64,000 nucleotides of DNA from Tillandsia leiboldiana. Its lineage: Eukaryota; Streptophyta; Magnoliopsida; Poales; Bromeliaceae. The number at the start of each line of letters is the position of its first letter. Positions within the stretch are counted from its first letter, which is position 1. Below the pieces are notes generated by a model, which was given only the letters and a program-made list of their open reading frames with translations, was not told where the DNA came from and did not search any database. The stretch covers positions 49,226,161 to 49,290,160 of the forward strand of contig CM055061.1 of the NCBI GenBank assembly GCA_029204045.2, read 5' to 3'. Positions 9,308 through 18,770 of this stretch are shown here, in pieces. The position numbers and the translations under genes were made by a program.

Positions 9308-12300
9308 TTATTTCAAGGAAAGCATCCCAATTGCTTTTCGTAAATGAATAAAACGTTTTTGATCCAAAGGTTTTGTTAGAATGTCAGCTAATTGATCCTC
9401 AGTTGAAATATATGAAAGTTGAAGAGTATTTGATTCAACTAGCTCTCTAAGAAAATGATATCTAAGTTCAATATGTTTTGTTCTAGAGTGCAACACAGGG
9501 TTTTTAGAAATGTTAATAGCACTAGTGTTGTCACAAAGTATTGTTACCGAAGATGCTGAAATGCGGAAGTCGCTCAATACGCTTTTCATCCAAATGAGTT
9601 GAGTTGAGCAACTTCCAGCTGAAATGTATTCCGCTTCGGCAGTCGAGAGTGCTATGCAGTTCTGCTTTTTACTGTGCCATGCAACAAGGCAATGGCCAAG
9701 ATAGAAGCATGCACCACTCGTGCTTTTCCGATCATCCACTGATCCTGCCCAATCGGCATCTGAGTATCCAACAATATCCAAACTTGTTCCCATAGGATAC
9801 CAAATTCCGAAATTAATTGATCCTTTGATATACCGGATGATCCTTTTCACCGCTTTCAGGTGAACCTCCTTTGGTGCTGATTGATATCTCGCGCAAATCC
9901 CAACACCAAAAGATTTATCCGGGCGACTAGCCGTGAGGTAAAGTAGACTTCCAATCATACTTCGATACAGTTTCTCGTCTACATTCTCACTATGTGATTC
10001 ACTTCCAAGTCCCTTGTGGCTAGTTCCCATTGGAGTCGGAAAATCTTTACAATTTTCTAGATCAAACTTTTTGACCAACTCCATTGCATACTTGGATTGA
10101 CTCAAGTGAATACCTTCATCATTTTGTTTAATTTGCAATCCAAGGAAATAAGTCAATTCGCCCATCATGGACATCTCAAATTCGCTTTCCATGGTCTCCG
10201 CGAATTTAGAAGCATCGTTATCTCTTGTTGCGCCAAATACAATGTCATCGACATAGATTTGTGCTACAATGAAATTGCTTTGATAATGCTTCACAAAGAG
10301 AGTCCTATCAGCTCCCCCTCGAGTATAGCCCTTCTCCAAAAGGTGCTTTGTTAACCTTTCGTACCATGCTCGCGGTGCTTGTTTCAGACCGTAAAGAGCC
10401 TTTTTCAAACGAAAAACATGGTTAGGTTGTTTATGATCTACAAAACCTTTCGGTTGAGCCACATAAACTTCCTCATTTAAAAACCCATTTAGAAATGCGC
10501 TCTTAACGTCCATTTGAAATAATTTAATTTTAAAATGACAAGCAATAGCGAATAGTATACGAATGGACTCGAGTCTAGCTACAGGGGCGAAGGTTTCATC
10601 AAAGTCTATACCTTCTACTTGAGAGTAGCCTTGAGCAACTAATCGTGCCTTGTTCCTGATGATAGTACCATCCTCATTTTTCTTGTTCTTGAAGATCCAT
10701 TTGGTACCTATCACATTGTGTTGCTTTGGAGGCTTCGTTAATTCCCAGACTTTGTTTCGCTCAAATTGATGGAGCTCTTCCTGCATTGCTTTAATCCAGT
10801 AGTCATCCTGAAGAGCTTCATCTATGTTCTTTGGTTCGATTAAAGATACGTAGCAAGCGAATCCACAAACCAACTGCCTCCGAGTTCTGACTCCTTCTTG
10901 TGGATCTCCAATAATATTCGATTCCGGATGATCCTTGGAGATTCGTAACGTTTGTTGAAACGGAGTACTCGGAGATATATGAGATGATTCCTGCACATCA
11001 GATAAACTAGAAGAACCATTAGATGCATCATTAATATTGGAAGTATTATTATGAGAAGATGCACTAGCAGGAGAATCATCATCTAGAGAGATATCGAGGG
11101 TAGATTTTCCAGTTTCAAAGTGAAAAGCTTCATCTACTTTAACATTTATAGATTCTACGATCGTCTTAGATTCAATGTTAAATACTCGATATGCTCTGCT
11201 ATTCGTAGAATAACCCAAAAAGATCCCTTCATCACTTCGAGAGTCGAACTTTTCAAGATTTTCACGGTCACGTAAAATGTAACATCGACTCCCGAAGACA
11301 CGAAAATATTTGATATTGGGTTTTCTACTAAACCACAGCTCATATGGTGTATTTAAAGTTCCTGGGCGCAAGTAAACTCTATTAATGACATAGACAGCGG
11401 TGTTCACAGCTTCAGCCCAAAAATGTAGCAGTAAATTCCGGCTATGAAGCATCACACGCGCCATCTCTTGAACAACCCTGTTCTTGCGCTCAACAACACC
11501 ATTCTGCTGAGGTGTATAGGGTGCCGAGAATTCATGTTTAATTCCATTTGAAGTGCAAAAATCAATGAATTTTGAATTTATGAATTCTCCACCTCTATCA
11601 CTTCTAACACGAATGATCTTTTCATTCTTTTCAATCATAATACGATGGCAAATCTCATGAAAAGAGTCAAACGTATCAGCTTTCTCTTTTAAAAATGCTA
11701 CCCATGAAAATCGAGAGAAATCATCAACCAATAAAAAAATGTACCATTTACCTCCCAAAGATGGTTGACGGGTCGGCCCCATTAAGTCCATGTGCAAAAG
11801 TTCCAAGGGCCGTTTTGTGCCAACGTGGTTCAAGTTCTTGTGTGCAGTCCTAGACTGTTTTCCCTTTTGGCAACCACCACACACAACGTTTTGTTTAAAT
11901 AAAAGCTTTGGAACCCCCTTGACCACGTCCTTGTTTGAAATTCTAGTAAGTTCCTTAAAATTTAAGTGACCTAGCCTTTCATGCCAAAGAGTTTCATTAT
12001 TCAAAGCAGCTAAGTTACAATTTTCAAAAAATTTATTAGGAACAACATAACAATTGTTTTCAGATCTAACCCATTTTAGAAAGAAGACATGGTCCTTATC
12101 AGTTACAACGCATTCAACAGATGAAAAGTTAACTGAAAAACCATTGTCGCAAAGTTGACTTATGCTTATGAGGTTAGTCTTAAGGCCATCAACAAATAAG
12201 ACGTTTTTCAAAATCGGGCCATCTGGAATAGCTACCGTCCCTTTTCCAACAATTTTGGAAGATCGACCGTCTCCGAAAACAACGTGTCCTCCGGAGATTT

Positions 12301-14425
12301 TCTCAAGATTTTGAAAACTATTTTTGTCACCGGTCATGTGACGGGAACACCCGCTATCCAGATACCAAGACGAACTATCATATGCATGCAAGGAAACATT
12401 GGAAACAAGACAAGGGAAAATTTCACCTTTGCGCACCCAAACCCTTTTGGAGTGCGTCGGTAATGGTCGTGAAGTTATATGCCTAGGTGAAGGCGTCTTG
12501 TTATAGCGATTGTTGTTCCTTGATGAGATCGTCTTGCGCGATGAACTACCAAGTCTCTTTTCATTTGAAAAGTTTTGCTTTGATTTTCGGGGAGGAGCCT
12601 TTTTGGTAGTTGTTGCAAGAGGTCCTTGAGATGAGCGTTCGACTCCCGTCTTGCAATATCTTCTTATGTGCCCTGAAACACCACAACGAAAACATACCTT
12701 AGATCTTGATGATCCCAAAGAGGATGAAGTAGGTTTGTTGTCGTTGTTTGTCTTGAATTCCGGTGTCGGAGGAGGAGATACCGACTGAGGCACAAAAACT
12801 GTCTCACTCGAACTTGGACTGTTTCTAGTTTGAGTGTATCCGAGGCCGAACCTATTTGATTGACCAAGACCAAGAAGTCTATCCAACTTACTCCTTCCTG
12901 AAGAGAATCGCTGTAAGTCATTCTTGAGTTGGAAAATGGTCTTTGTCATTTCCAGGTTATCCTGTCGAGCCTCGTTGTAGAGCTTTGAGAAGTGATTCGC
13001 GTTATCCACCAGATTTGTATGTTCCTTCTTAAGTTGCTCATTGGACTCTTGAAGGGAAGCATTTGCCTTTATCAGGTTTTCCCTTTCCACTTCAAGAGCG
13101 TTTGAGAGAGAAGTCGCTCTTTTTGCTTCTTCTTCGAGATCATGCACTCTCCCTCTCAAACTCTTGTTTTGCTTAGCCACTTTCTTTGAGTCCCTCAAAA
13201 GTCTGTGGTAGGCTAGAGCAAAATCTTCACCTTCCGAATCATCCGATTCGTTGTCCGTTGCGTTCTTTTCAACAGTGGAGTTGGACAACGACTCAGATGT
13301 ACTTGCCATAAAGCACATGAAGGGTGAAGATACGGACGCGTGGAATGCGGTGGAGCTCTTTTCTTCATCACTCGAAGACGACTCATTTGACGTTGAGTTG
13401 TCATCCCAAGTGACGACTTGCATCGCCTTCTTCTTTGCCGGATACTTGTTAGGACATTCCGTTGCAATGTGGCCGTAGCCTCGACATTTGAAGCATTGTA
13501 GTTGTCCTTCTGAACTTTTCTTGTCCTTTGAGAAGTTCTCTTGCTTTCTTGACTTGTGACTTGAAGTACCCTTGCCTTTGTTCGACTTTCCGAAGGATGG
13601 AGATTTGCTTGAATTACCCCTTCGAAAGTTGCGGCGAAACTTCCTTGTCAAGAGAGCGAGCTGCTTCTCAAATTCCTCCATAGAAAGGTTCTCGTCATCG
13701 TCTGAGGAGGACGTATCCGCGTCTTCTTCCTTAGTTGTTTTCAACGCATAACCTGAAGACTTAGAAGTGGATGCCTTTCCAGAAGAATTGTTAGTAGTAA
13801 ATGTCATTTCATAAGTTTGTAATGAACCAACTAATTCTTCTACACGTATTTCGTCCGGGTGTTTAATAGTTTCAATGGCAGTAACCTTTGGGCGAAATCG
13901 TTCAGGAAGAGTTCTTAAGATTTTTCTTACAATCTTAAATTCTGGAATCTTCTCTCCCAGATTAGCACATGAGTTTACGATGTCTTGCAATCGTGTATAG
14001 TAGTCCGTGAAAGATTCATTTTCTGCCATTAAGATAGAGTCAAACTTGCTCGTAAGCATTTGCAGTTTCTGAATCTTCACGAGGTTAGTTCCCTCATGTG
14101 TAACCTGAAGAACATCCCAGATTTCTTTCGCAGTCTCACATGCCGAGACGCGAGAGAATTCAGTTTGAGATAAGGCATTAAAGATAGCATTAATTCCCTT
14201 GCCATTGTAAGAAGATGAATCTAACTCTTCCTTGGTCCATTTCGACCTAGGTTTTAAGGTGCGAACATCACCAATAAATTCAGTTGGATTAGTCCATCCT
14301 AATTCAATCGATTGCCACACCCGTTCGTCGATGGAAATTAAAAAGGCTTTCATCCGTACTTTCCAGTACGCATAATTTGTTCCATCGAAGAACGGGGGTC
14401 GGTTGATGTTTCCACCTTCAACCAT
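9308..14425 (-). CDS. gag-pol: Copia A gag-pol polyprotein, 1705 aa, intact
   Basis: One uninterrupted frame for a Ty1/Copia polyprotein. Gag: DUF4219/UBN2-type start with FDGTNYAYWK (about 14-23), CCHC knuckle CFKCRGYGHIATEC (311-324), predicted coiled coil (about 405-510), second knuckle CFRCGVSGHIRRYC (578-591). Protease: WYLDSGCSRHMTG, with the DSG at 690-692. Integrase: zinc site H815, H820, C849, C852 and the catalytic triad D880, D943, E979 (35 residues between the last two). RT: D1306 and YVDD at 1391-1394. RNase H: YSDADWAG (about 1554-1561) and STAEAEY (1594-1600). The ATG at 14425 is 20 bp downstream of the PBS. The order PR-IN-RT-RH defines Copia, and the two-knuckle gag plus a downstream ORF3 suggests SIRE/Maximus. 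Oddity: RPDKSF near 1503 where C1 and C2 have RPDISF. All core catalytic residues are present, so the copy may be active. Confidence 0.97.
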   Translation of the reverse strand: MVEGGNINRPPFFDGTNYAYWKVRMKAFLISIDERVWQSIELGWTNPTEFIGDVRTLKPRSKWTKEELDSSSYNGKGINAIFNALSQTEFSRVSACETAKEIWDVLQVTHEGTNLVKIQKLQMLTSKFDSILMAENESFTDYYTRLQDIVNSCANLGEKIPEFKIVRKILRTLPERFRPKVTAIETIKHPDEIRVEELVGSLQTYEMTFTTNNSSGKASTSKSSGYALKTTKEEDADTSSSDDDENLSMEEFEKQLALLTRKFRRNFRRGNSSKSPSFGKSNKGKGTSSHKSRKQENFSKDKKSSEGQLQCFKCRGYGHIATECPNKYPAKKKAMQVVTWDDNSTSNESSSSDEEKSSTAFHASVSSPFMCFMASTSESLSNSTVEKNATDNESDDSEGEDFALAYHRLLRDSKKVAKQNKSLRGRVHDLEEEAKRATSLSNALEVERENLIKANASLQESNEQLKKEHTNLVDNANHFSKLYNEARQDNLEMTKTIFQLKNDLQRFSSGRSKLDRLLGLGQSNRFGLGYTQTRNSPSSSETVFVPQSVSPPPTPEFKTNNDNKPTSSSLGSSRSKVCFRCGVSGHIRRYCKTGVERSSQGPLATTTKKAPPRKSKQNFSNEKRLGSSSRKTISSRNNNRYNKTPSPRHITSRPLPTHSKRVWVRKGEIFPCLVSNVSLHAYDSSSWYLDSGCSRHMTGDKNSFQNLEKISGGHVVFGDGRSSKIVGKGTVAIPDGPILKNVLFVDGLKTNLISISQLCDNGFSVNFSSVECVVTDKDHVFFLKWVRSENNCYVVPNKFFENCNLAALNNETLWHERLGHLNFKELTRISNKDVVKGVPKLLFKQNVVCGGCQKGKQSRTAHKNLNHVGTKRPLELLHMDLMGPTRQPSLGGKWYIFLLVDDFSRFSWVAFLKEKADTFDSFHEICHRIMIEKNEKIIRVRSDRGGEFINSKFIDFCTSNGIKHEFSAPYTPQQNGVVERKNRVVQEMARVMLHSRNLLLHFWAEAVNTAVYVINRVYLRPGTLNTPYELWFSRKPNIKYFRVFGSRCYILRDRENLEKFDSRSDEGIFLGYSTNSRAYRVFNIESKTIVESINVKVDEAFHFETGKSTLDISLDDDSPASASSHNNTSNINDASNGSSSLSDVQESSHISPSTPFQQTLRISKDHPESNIIGDPQEGVRTRRQLVCGFACYVSLIEPKNIDEALQDDYWIKAMQEELHQFERNKVWELTKPPKQHNVIGTKWIFKNKKNEDGTIIRNKARLVAQGYSQVEGIDFDETFAPVARLESIRILFAIACHFKIKLFQMDVKSAFLNGFLNEEVYVAQPKGFVDHKQPNHVFRLKKALYGLKQAPRAWYERLTKHLLEKGYTRGGADRTLFVKHYQSNFIVAQIYVDDIVFGATRDNDASKFAETMESEFEMSMMGELTYFLGLQIKQNDEGIHLSQSKYAMELVKKFDLENCKDFPTPMGTSHKGLGSESHSENVDEKLYRSMIGSLLYLTASRPDKSFGVGICARYQSAPKEVHLKAVKRIIRYIKGSINFGIWYPMGTSLDIVGYSDADWAGSVDDRKSTSGACFYLGHCLVAWHSKKQNCIALSTAEAEYISAGSCSTQLIWMKSVLSDFRISASSVTILCDNTSAINISKNPVLHSRTKHIELRYHFLRELVESNTLQLSYISTEDQLADILTKPLDQKRFIHLRKAIGMLSLK

Positions 14426-14444
14426 TGTTTACAACCCTATTCCC

Positions 14445-14456
14445 GCTCTGATACCA
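14445..14456 (-). other. Primer binding site of Copia A
   Basis: Minus strand TGGTATCAGAGC starts 2 nt after the 5' LTR end and is complementary to the 3' end of plant initiator-Met tRNA, the standard primer for minus-strand DNA synthesis. Confidence 0.95.
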
Positions 14457-14760
14457 CTTGTTGGGTTATATGTAATACGGATCTAAATAGGGGAAAAAAC
14501 ACCTAGAGGGGGGTGAATAGGTGTAAACGCATAAACACTCAAAAAATCGTTGCGATAAAAACCCAATGCGGAAATAAAAATAATACGCAAGATTTTTACG
14601 TGGAAAACTCCATCACCGGAGTAAAAAACCACGGGACCGATAACACGGCAGAAATCCACTAGAATTAAAACACGTACAAGGTGATTTACCGTACACACTT
14701 ACGACTCAACCTTTTCCATACGCTCCTAGAGGATCTTCTCCGCTCGCTCCGCGACGCTTC

Positions 14761-14937
14761 TCGAATCCACGATCTGCGCCCAACGCCGAATCCACGGCGT
14801 CCAACGTCGAATCCACGACGTCCGACCGAATCCACGGTCTTCACCCAATAGCACCCTTCGAATCCACGAACGTGCCTCGCTCCGAATCCACGAGAGCGGT
14901 TGAACCTTGAATCCACAAGGACACGCGAATCCACGCG
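14761..14937 (-). other. Constant-loop inverted-repeat array in the genomic RNA leader (Copia A)
   Basis: Identical to the eight units in the 3' LTR, offset by 9578. Here the array lies between the predicted start site and the PBS/gag ATG. In sense RNA the units would be UGGAUU-loop hairpins. That is the region where retroelements usually keep dimerisation and packaging signals, which is a suggestion only. Confidence 0.85.
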
Positions 14938-15220
14938 CCGATTTTTGGGGTAAATCGTTGTTTTGGGTGGTGATGATCCGCCGAATACTTAGATCAAAGA
15001 TAGATCGGAAATACCATCTAAGTATTCATTAGTTTGATTCAACTCAAGATGTGAGTATGAAAACCTAGAATCAAACTAATCAATATAGATGAAGAAACAT
15101 AGAGTATTCTCTAATGATTTCCTTTCTTCTCTATATGTGGATCTATAGCCGTATAAAATGATATATGAAAATGACGGCTATTGACTATGTGGATTAACCC
15201 TAGAAAAAGAATCATAGGGT

Positions 15221-15576
15221 CTATTTATAGGTTAGAAACCCTAGGAAGGAGATAAGAATCAAAAACCTAACATTTCTGGAAATTTTACGGACGGCGATCC
15301 GGATCGGACTAGCTGTGATCCGGATCGTCGTAACGAGTCAGCCAGTTCCAGAAAAATGAAGGTTCGGGATCCGGATCGAAGTGCTTGATCCGGATCGTTC
15401 ATACAGTTCACCAAACATCAACGTTCGGGATCCGGATTGCGAAGCCTGATCCGGATCGTTCAAGGAAGATGGTAAACTAAGTGTTCGGGATCCGGATCAA
15501 GAGGCTACGATCCGGATTGAACTGGTGTATGAACGAACCACCTTCGGGATCCGGATCGAACAACCTGATCCGGATC
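15221..15576 (-). promoter_or_regulatory. Copia A 5' LTR promoter: TATA box and palindrome array
   Basis: TATA box CTATAAATAG (15221-15230, minus) with ten paired GATCCGGAT(C/T) palindromes upstream (15296-15576), spaced as in the 3' LTR. Confidence 0.85.
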
Positions 15577-15809
15577 CTGAACATGTCCCAAGTCCAGTTT
15601 TTGATTTTTATGCAATGAAAGATTCTTCCAAGTGTTTCTACACTACAAGAAGTATTCGGATCACACAAAATCTTTAGTTAAACATACCTGATCCTTTTGA
15701 ATTCTTCTTTCTTGAGATTGAGTTTAAATGATCCAACTTTCTTCACCTTCAATCTTCAAGACTTGAGACTTTCACGAAACTACGCCAACTCAAATTCCGT
15801 AACAACTGC

Positions 15810-16476
15810 TGTCGCTGCTGGTGCTGCTGATACCGCGGCTGCTGCCGGGGCCCACCTGACCTCTGGCGCCTCCGAAACCCACGACCCTGAGGATGAGATC
15901 GTGGAGGTCTCGGAGGTCCCTGCCGACTCGTCTGTCCCTCAACATCCTGTGCTGGCTGCTTCGCCCCCGAAATCCCTGCGGGAGCTGGAGCCACCTCGGC
16001 CATCACCTCCTCTCCGGGCTCCGAACTCTGCCCCGAAAAATGATGTGGGTCAGACTGACGGAAACTCATCAACAAATCAACCACTCCTCGCTGCTCTGCA
16101 GGGGTCAGCTGTCCTGCCGTCCCGGATGGCTGTCCACTAGTAACCGGTGCAATAGGGGCTGCCTGCGCTGCTGGTACAACTGGGGGTGCCACAGCTGGCG
16201 AAGAAGGTGTGGGGAAAATCTCTGGGGTGCTACAACTGGCTGTATCCTCTGCTCCAACATAAGCATCATCCGACCCATGGCCTCCTCCTGGCGCCGTGAA
16301 GTCTCCTCCTGGCGCCGTGAAGCCTCCTCTTGGCGCCGAACAGCCTCTGACAACTGGGCCATCTGAGCGCGAAGCTCCTGCACCTCACTCTGCTGACCCT
16401 GTGCTGACTCCTCCTGCTCAGGCTCATGGGAGGAGGAATGCTGAGAGCGTGTCTGCATCCTGCGTCGGGGAGGCAT
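15810..16476 (-). pseudogene. W gag, N-terminal part (frameshifted, core deleted)
   Basis: From ATG 16476 (MPPRRRMQTRSQ…) the minus strand encodes a Glu/Gln-rich start with three tandem 21 bp units (about 16280-16345) giving RRQEEAS/RRQEETS/RRQEEAM, a likely coiled coil. The frame shifts between about 16190 and 16210. The second frame goes on through LLMSFRQSDPHHFSG, then Pro/Arg- and Gln-rich sequence, to the Copia A insertion at 15805-15809, and resumes at 4880 with the zinc knuckles. The usual Gypsy gag core after the …PPxFxG motif is missing. The ATG was chosen because it follows the PBS leader and precedes a typical MPPRR start. Confidence 0.75.
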
Positions 16477-16778
16477 CGTACCCACCCGCAATCCACATGC
16501 AAACTTCAGGACAGCACCAAACAACACTCGACCCAATCCAGCGAAATTCTAAGACATGTCATCCATTCCATAGCATAATGTTGTCTGCAGCCAACAAAAT
16601 CGCATAGGAGAATAAACATGCCAATCACTCATCCCGTCTCATGGGAGAGATATAAAACTCAATCAGGACTCTCGCTAACAGTCACGACTCTCACGTAGTC
16701 ATCCTAATGTCCAACCACAAGCCTAGGGTTTCTAAGTCCACAATGACCTAAAACCTAGGCTGTGATACCACTCCAATC
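16477..16778 (-). other. W 5' leader with primer binding site
   Basis: Minus strand TGGTATCACAGCC (16758-16770) lies 8 nt after the LTR end, a variant of the initiator-Met primer site (TGGTATCAGAGC). The rest, up to the gag ATG, has no ORF. Confidence 0.8.
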
Positions 16779-17372
16779 TGTCACGCCCCGGGGTCGAAAC
16801 TGCGACCCGGGCTCGCCAACAGATCCGCCGCCCATACGGTGAACCCCGTATAGACGAAGCGTCTAATCTGCAAAAGAAAGATACTATACTAAACAGATAT
16901 CAGAGCTGAAGAGTAAATACTGAAATAAAATAAATACAACTCCAAGTCCTGACCAAAAGTACATAAGTCTCTCAACTATGAAAGAAAAGTACAACTCTAT
17001 ACCTCACTACAAAGGTCTCTCAACATGAAACTCTCAAAATAATAAGGGGTACATCTACTCTCTGGACGACGACTGGTAGGGATCTAGCTCGCGACTCCCG
17101 TACCTCGATCTGAAGAAGCAGCAGCTGGAGCAGCAGGAAAAGGAGTAGAAGTCCCTGGGGAAAAAGACACCACGACGGGTGTGAGAACTACATCCCACAG
17201 TAGTTCTCAGTGGGTGCCGCCAACAAGCCCGACGGTCTGCCCACTAAGTCTACTAGAGGCATGAAGTAACAAATGAAATACTGAGGGAAAGAGCTGGAAA
17301 AGAATAACTCTACAGGTACTATGCCCCTATCTAGATGCTCAAAAAGTGGAACAGATGAAAACATGGTGCATC
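16779..17372 (-). mobile_element. Gypsy W 5' LTR, part 1 (U5 end)
   Basis: Plus strand starts TGTCACGCCCCGGGGTCGAAA, the reverse of an LTR end GGGGCGTGACA. V has the same U5 at 24987 (GGTCGAAACTGCGACCCGG, a 9 bp inverted repeat around a short loop, is in both). Element B cuts it after GCATC (17368-17372). Confidence 0.85.
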
Positions 17373-17790
17373 TGTAGGTTTTTATAGGATCCACAAGGAT
17401 CTAAATAGGTACTATCAAACAACTAGAGGGGGGGTGAATAGGTGTAATACTTATAAAACCAAATCTCAGTGCAAAATAAAAACCAATGCGGAAAATAAAA
17501 ACAGCACACCGAGATATACGTGGAAACTCCAATCCAGGAGAAAAACCACGGGACCAACACGCAAAAACAATCCACTAAGAATAGAAGAATAACAAGGTGA
17601 TTACCGACTCCACGGACTCAAACCCCTCCTTCAGCTTCTTCGGATCTTACGCTCACCGATTGGATGTCCACGCAATAACAATCCACTAAGAAAAGAAGAA
17701 TAACAAGGTGATTACCGTCTCCACGGATTTAACCCCTCCTTCAACTTCTTCGGACCTTGCGCTCCAACGATTTTGCACGTCCACTGCACA

Positions 17791-17893
17791 CGTTCGAATC
17801 CACGAACGCCACTCGAATCCACGAGCACACGTTTCGAATCCACGAAACGCCTTTAGCACACCGAATCCACGATGCCACGTCGAATCCACGACG
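17791..17893 (-). other. Constant-loop inverted-repeat array in element B LTR
   Basis: Five AATCCA loops (17797, 17816, 17837, 17864, 17883) with arms CGTTCG/CGAACG, CTCG/CGAG, CGTTTCG/CGAAACG, CG/CG (weak) and CGTCG/CGACG. The loop is the same as in A but the stems differ in sequence and length. The second LTR copy is at 22786-22888. Confidence 0.88.
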
Positions 17894-18144
17894 CAAACTC
17901 AGCCGGTAAGAATATTGGCTTCAATGGTGATCCTTTGCTTAGATTATCAATGAAAATCCATGGGAAAAATCTCTAAGCAAAGATTAGATCAATTCGACAA
18001 AAGATTTGTTCTTGAAAGAACCGTCGAATTGACCTAAAAGAGGCTATAAAGAAGAACGATAAAAACCTAGCCTCTAGGGTTGCTCTCAAGTGTTTTATAA
18101 ATTAATCGGCCGTGCTCCCCACGTTTTTGAGAAACCCTAAATGT

Positions 18145-18441
18145 CTATTTATAGTTTAGAAACTTTTGGAAAGAGATAAGAATCAAAAACTTACCTTATC
18201 TGGAAATTTTCAGGACGGCGATCCGGATCGGATTTACTGCGATCCGGATCGTCGTAGCGAGTCAGACAATTCCAGAAAAACAAGGGTTCGGGATCCGGAT
18301 TGAAATGCCCGATCCGGATCGTTCATGTATTCCAGCAAATTCCCATGTTCGGGATCCGGATCGAAATGACTATGATCCGGATCGGATTTGCCAATGAACA
18401 AGCACCCTTCGGGATCCGGATTGGACTGTCTGATCCGGATC
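18145..18441 (-). promoter_or_regulatory. Element B 3' LTR promoter: TATA box and eight palindromes
   Basis: TATA CTATAAATAG (18145-18154, minus) with telo-box AAACCCTAA (18132-18140) beside it. GATCCGGAT(C/T) starts at 18220, 18241, 18292, 18311, 18353, 18374, 18413 and 18432: four pairs, 19-21 bp within pairs, pair period 72, 61 and 60 bp. The geometry matches element A. Confidence 0.85.
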
Positions 18442-18770
18442 CTGAACATGTCCCATGTCCAGTTTTTGATTTTTATGCAATTAAAAATTCATCCAAGTGT
18501 TTCTACACTATAAGAAAGTATTCGGATCACCAAAATTATTTAGTTAACCATACCTGATCCTTTTGAATACTTTCTTCTTGAGATTGATGTAACTGATCCA
18601 CAATTTTTCAACTTCAATCTTCAAGACTCAAGACACTGAGTGTCAACTTGAGCTCTTGTTGAATCTTCTCTAAGTCTTTGATTGCTGATTGACAATTTGA
18701 TCCCTTTAAGACTCCGACTCAACTCACTGACTTGACTCACGAAATATGCCAACACCAAAAAGCCGTAACA

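Larger units (their letters stand above)
4881..15804 (-). mobile_element. Copia element A, complete (SIRE/Maximus-like), 10.9 kb
   Basis: Target duplication ACTGC at 4876-4880 and 15805-15809. The two LTRs are each 1346 bp (4881-6226, 14459-15804) and differ at only two bases by eye (about 5519/15059 region and about 5778/15356), so insertion was recent. On the minus strand the order is 5' LTR, PBS, gag-pol, conserved non-coding block, internal promoter-like array, intron, ORF3, PPT, 3' LTR. Gag-pol is open throughout. ORF3 lacks its core domain compared with C1 and C2. It interrupts the gag of W. Confidence 0.97.
14459..15804 (-). mobile_element. Copia A 5' LTR
   Basis: 1346 bp, same ends and layout as the 3' LTR. 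It supplies the promoter. Transcription should begin about 30 nt downstream of the TATA box, near 15190, giving a leader of about 0.75 kb before the PBS. Confidence 0.96.
17373..18770 (-). mobile_element. Element B 3' LTR
   Basis: Minus strand begins TGTTACGGCTTTTTGG and ends ATAAAAACCTACA. R-U5 contains a tandem duplication with a period of about 110 bp (CAATCCACTAAGAA, AACAAGGTGATTACCG, CCTCCTTCA; about 17569-17760). Confidence 0.95.

Noticed and set aside
5760..17893. CRISPR-like short repeats (GATCCGGATC and GAATCCACG)
   Set aside because: Spacing and context are those of LTR promoter and leader repeats in a plant retrotransposon; spacers are not unique inserts and are the same in both LTRs.
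18300..18557. 85-88 codon ORFs with IRIG/DPDP repeats in element B LTRs
   Set aside because: Translations of the GATCCGGATC array, mostly antisense to the element.
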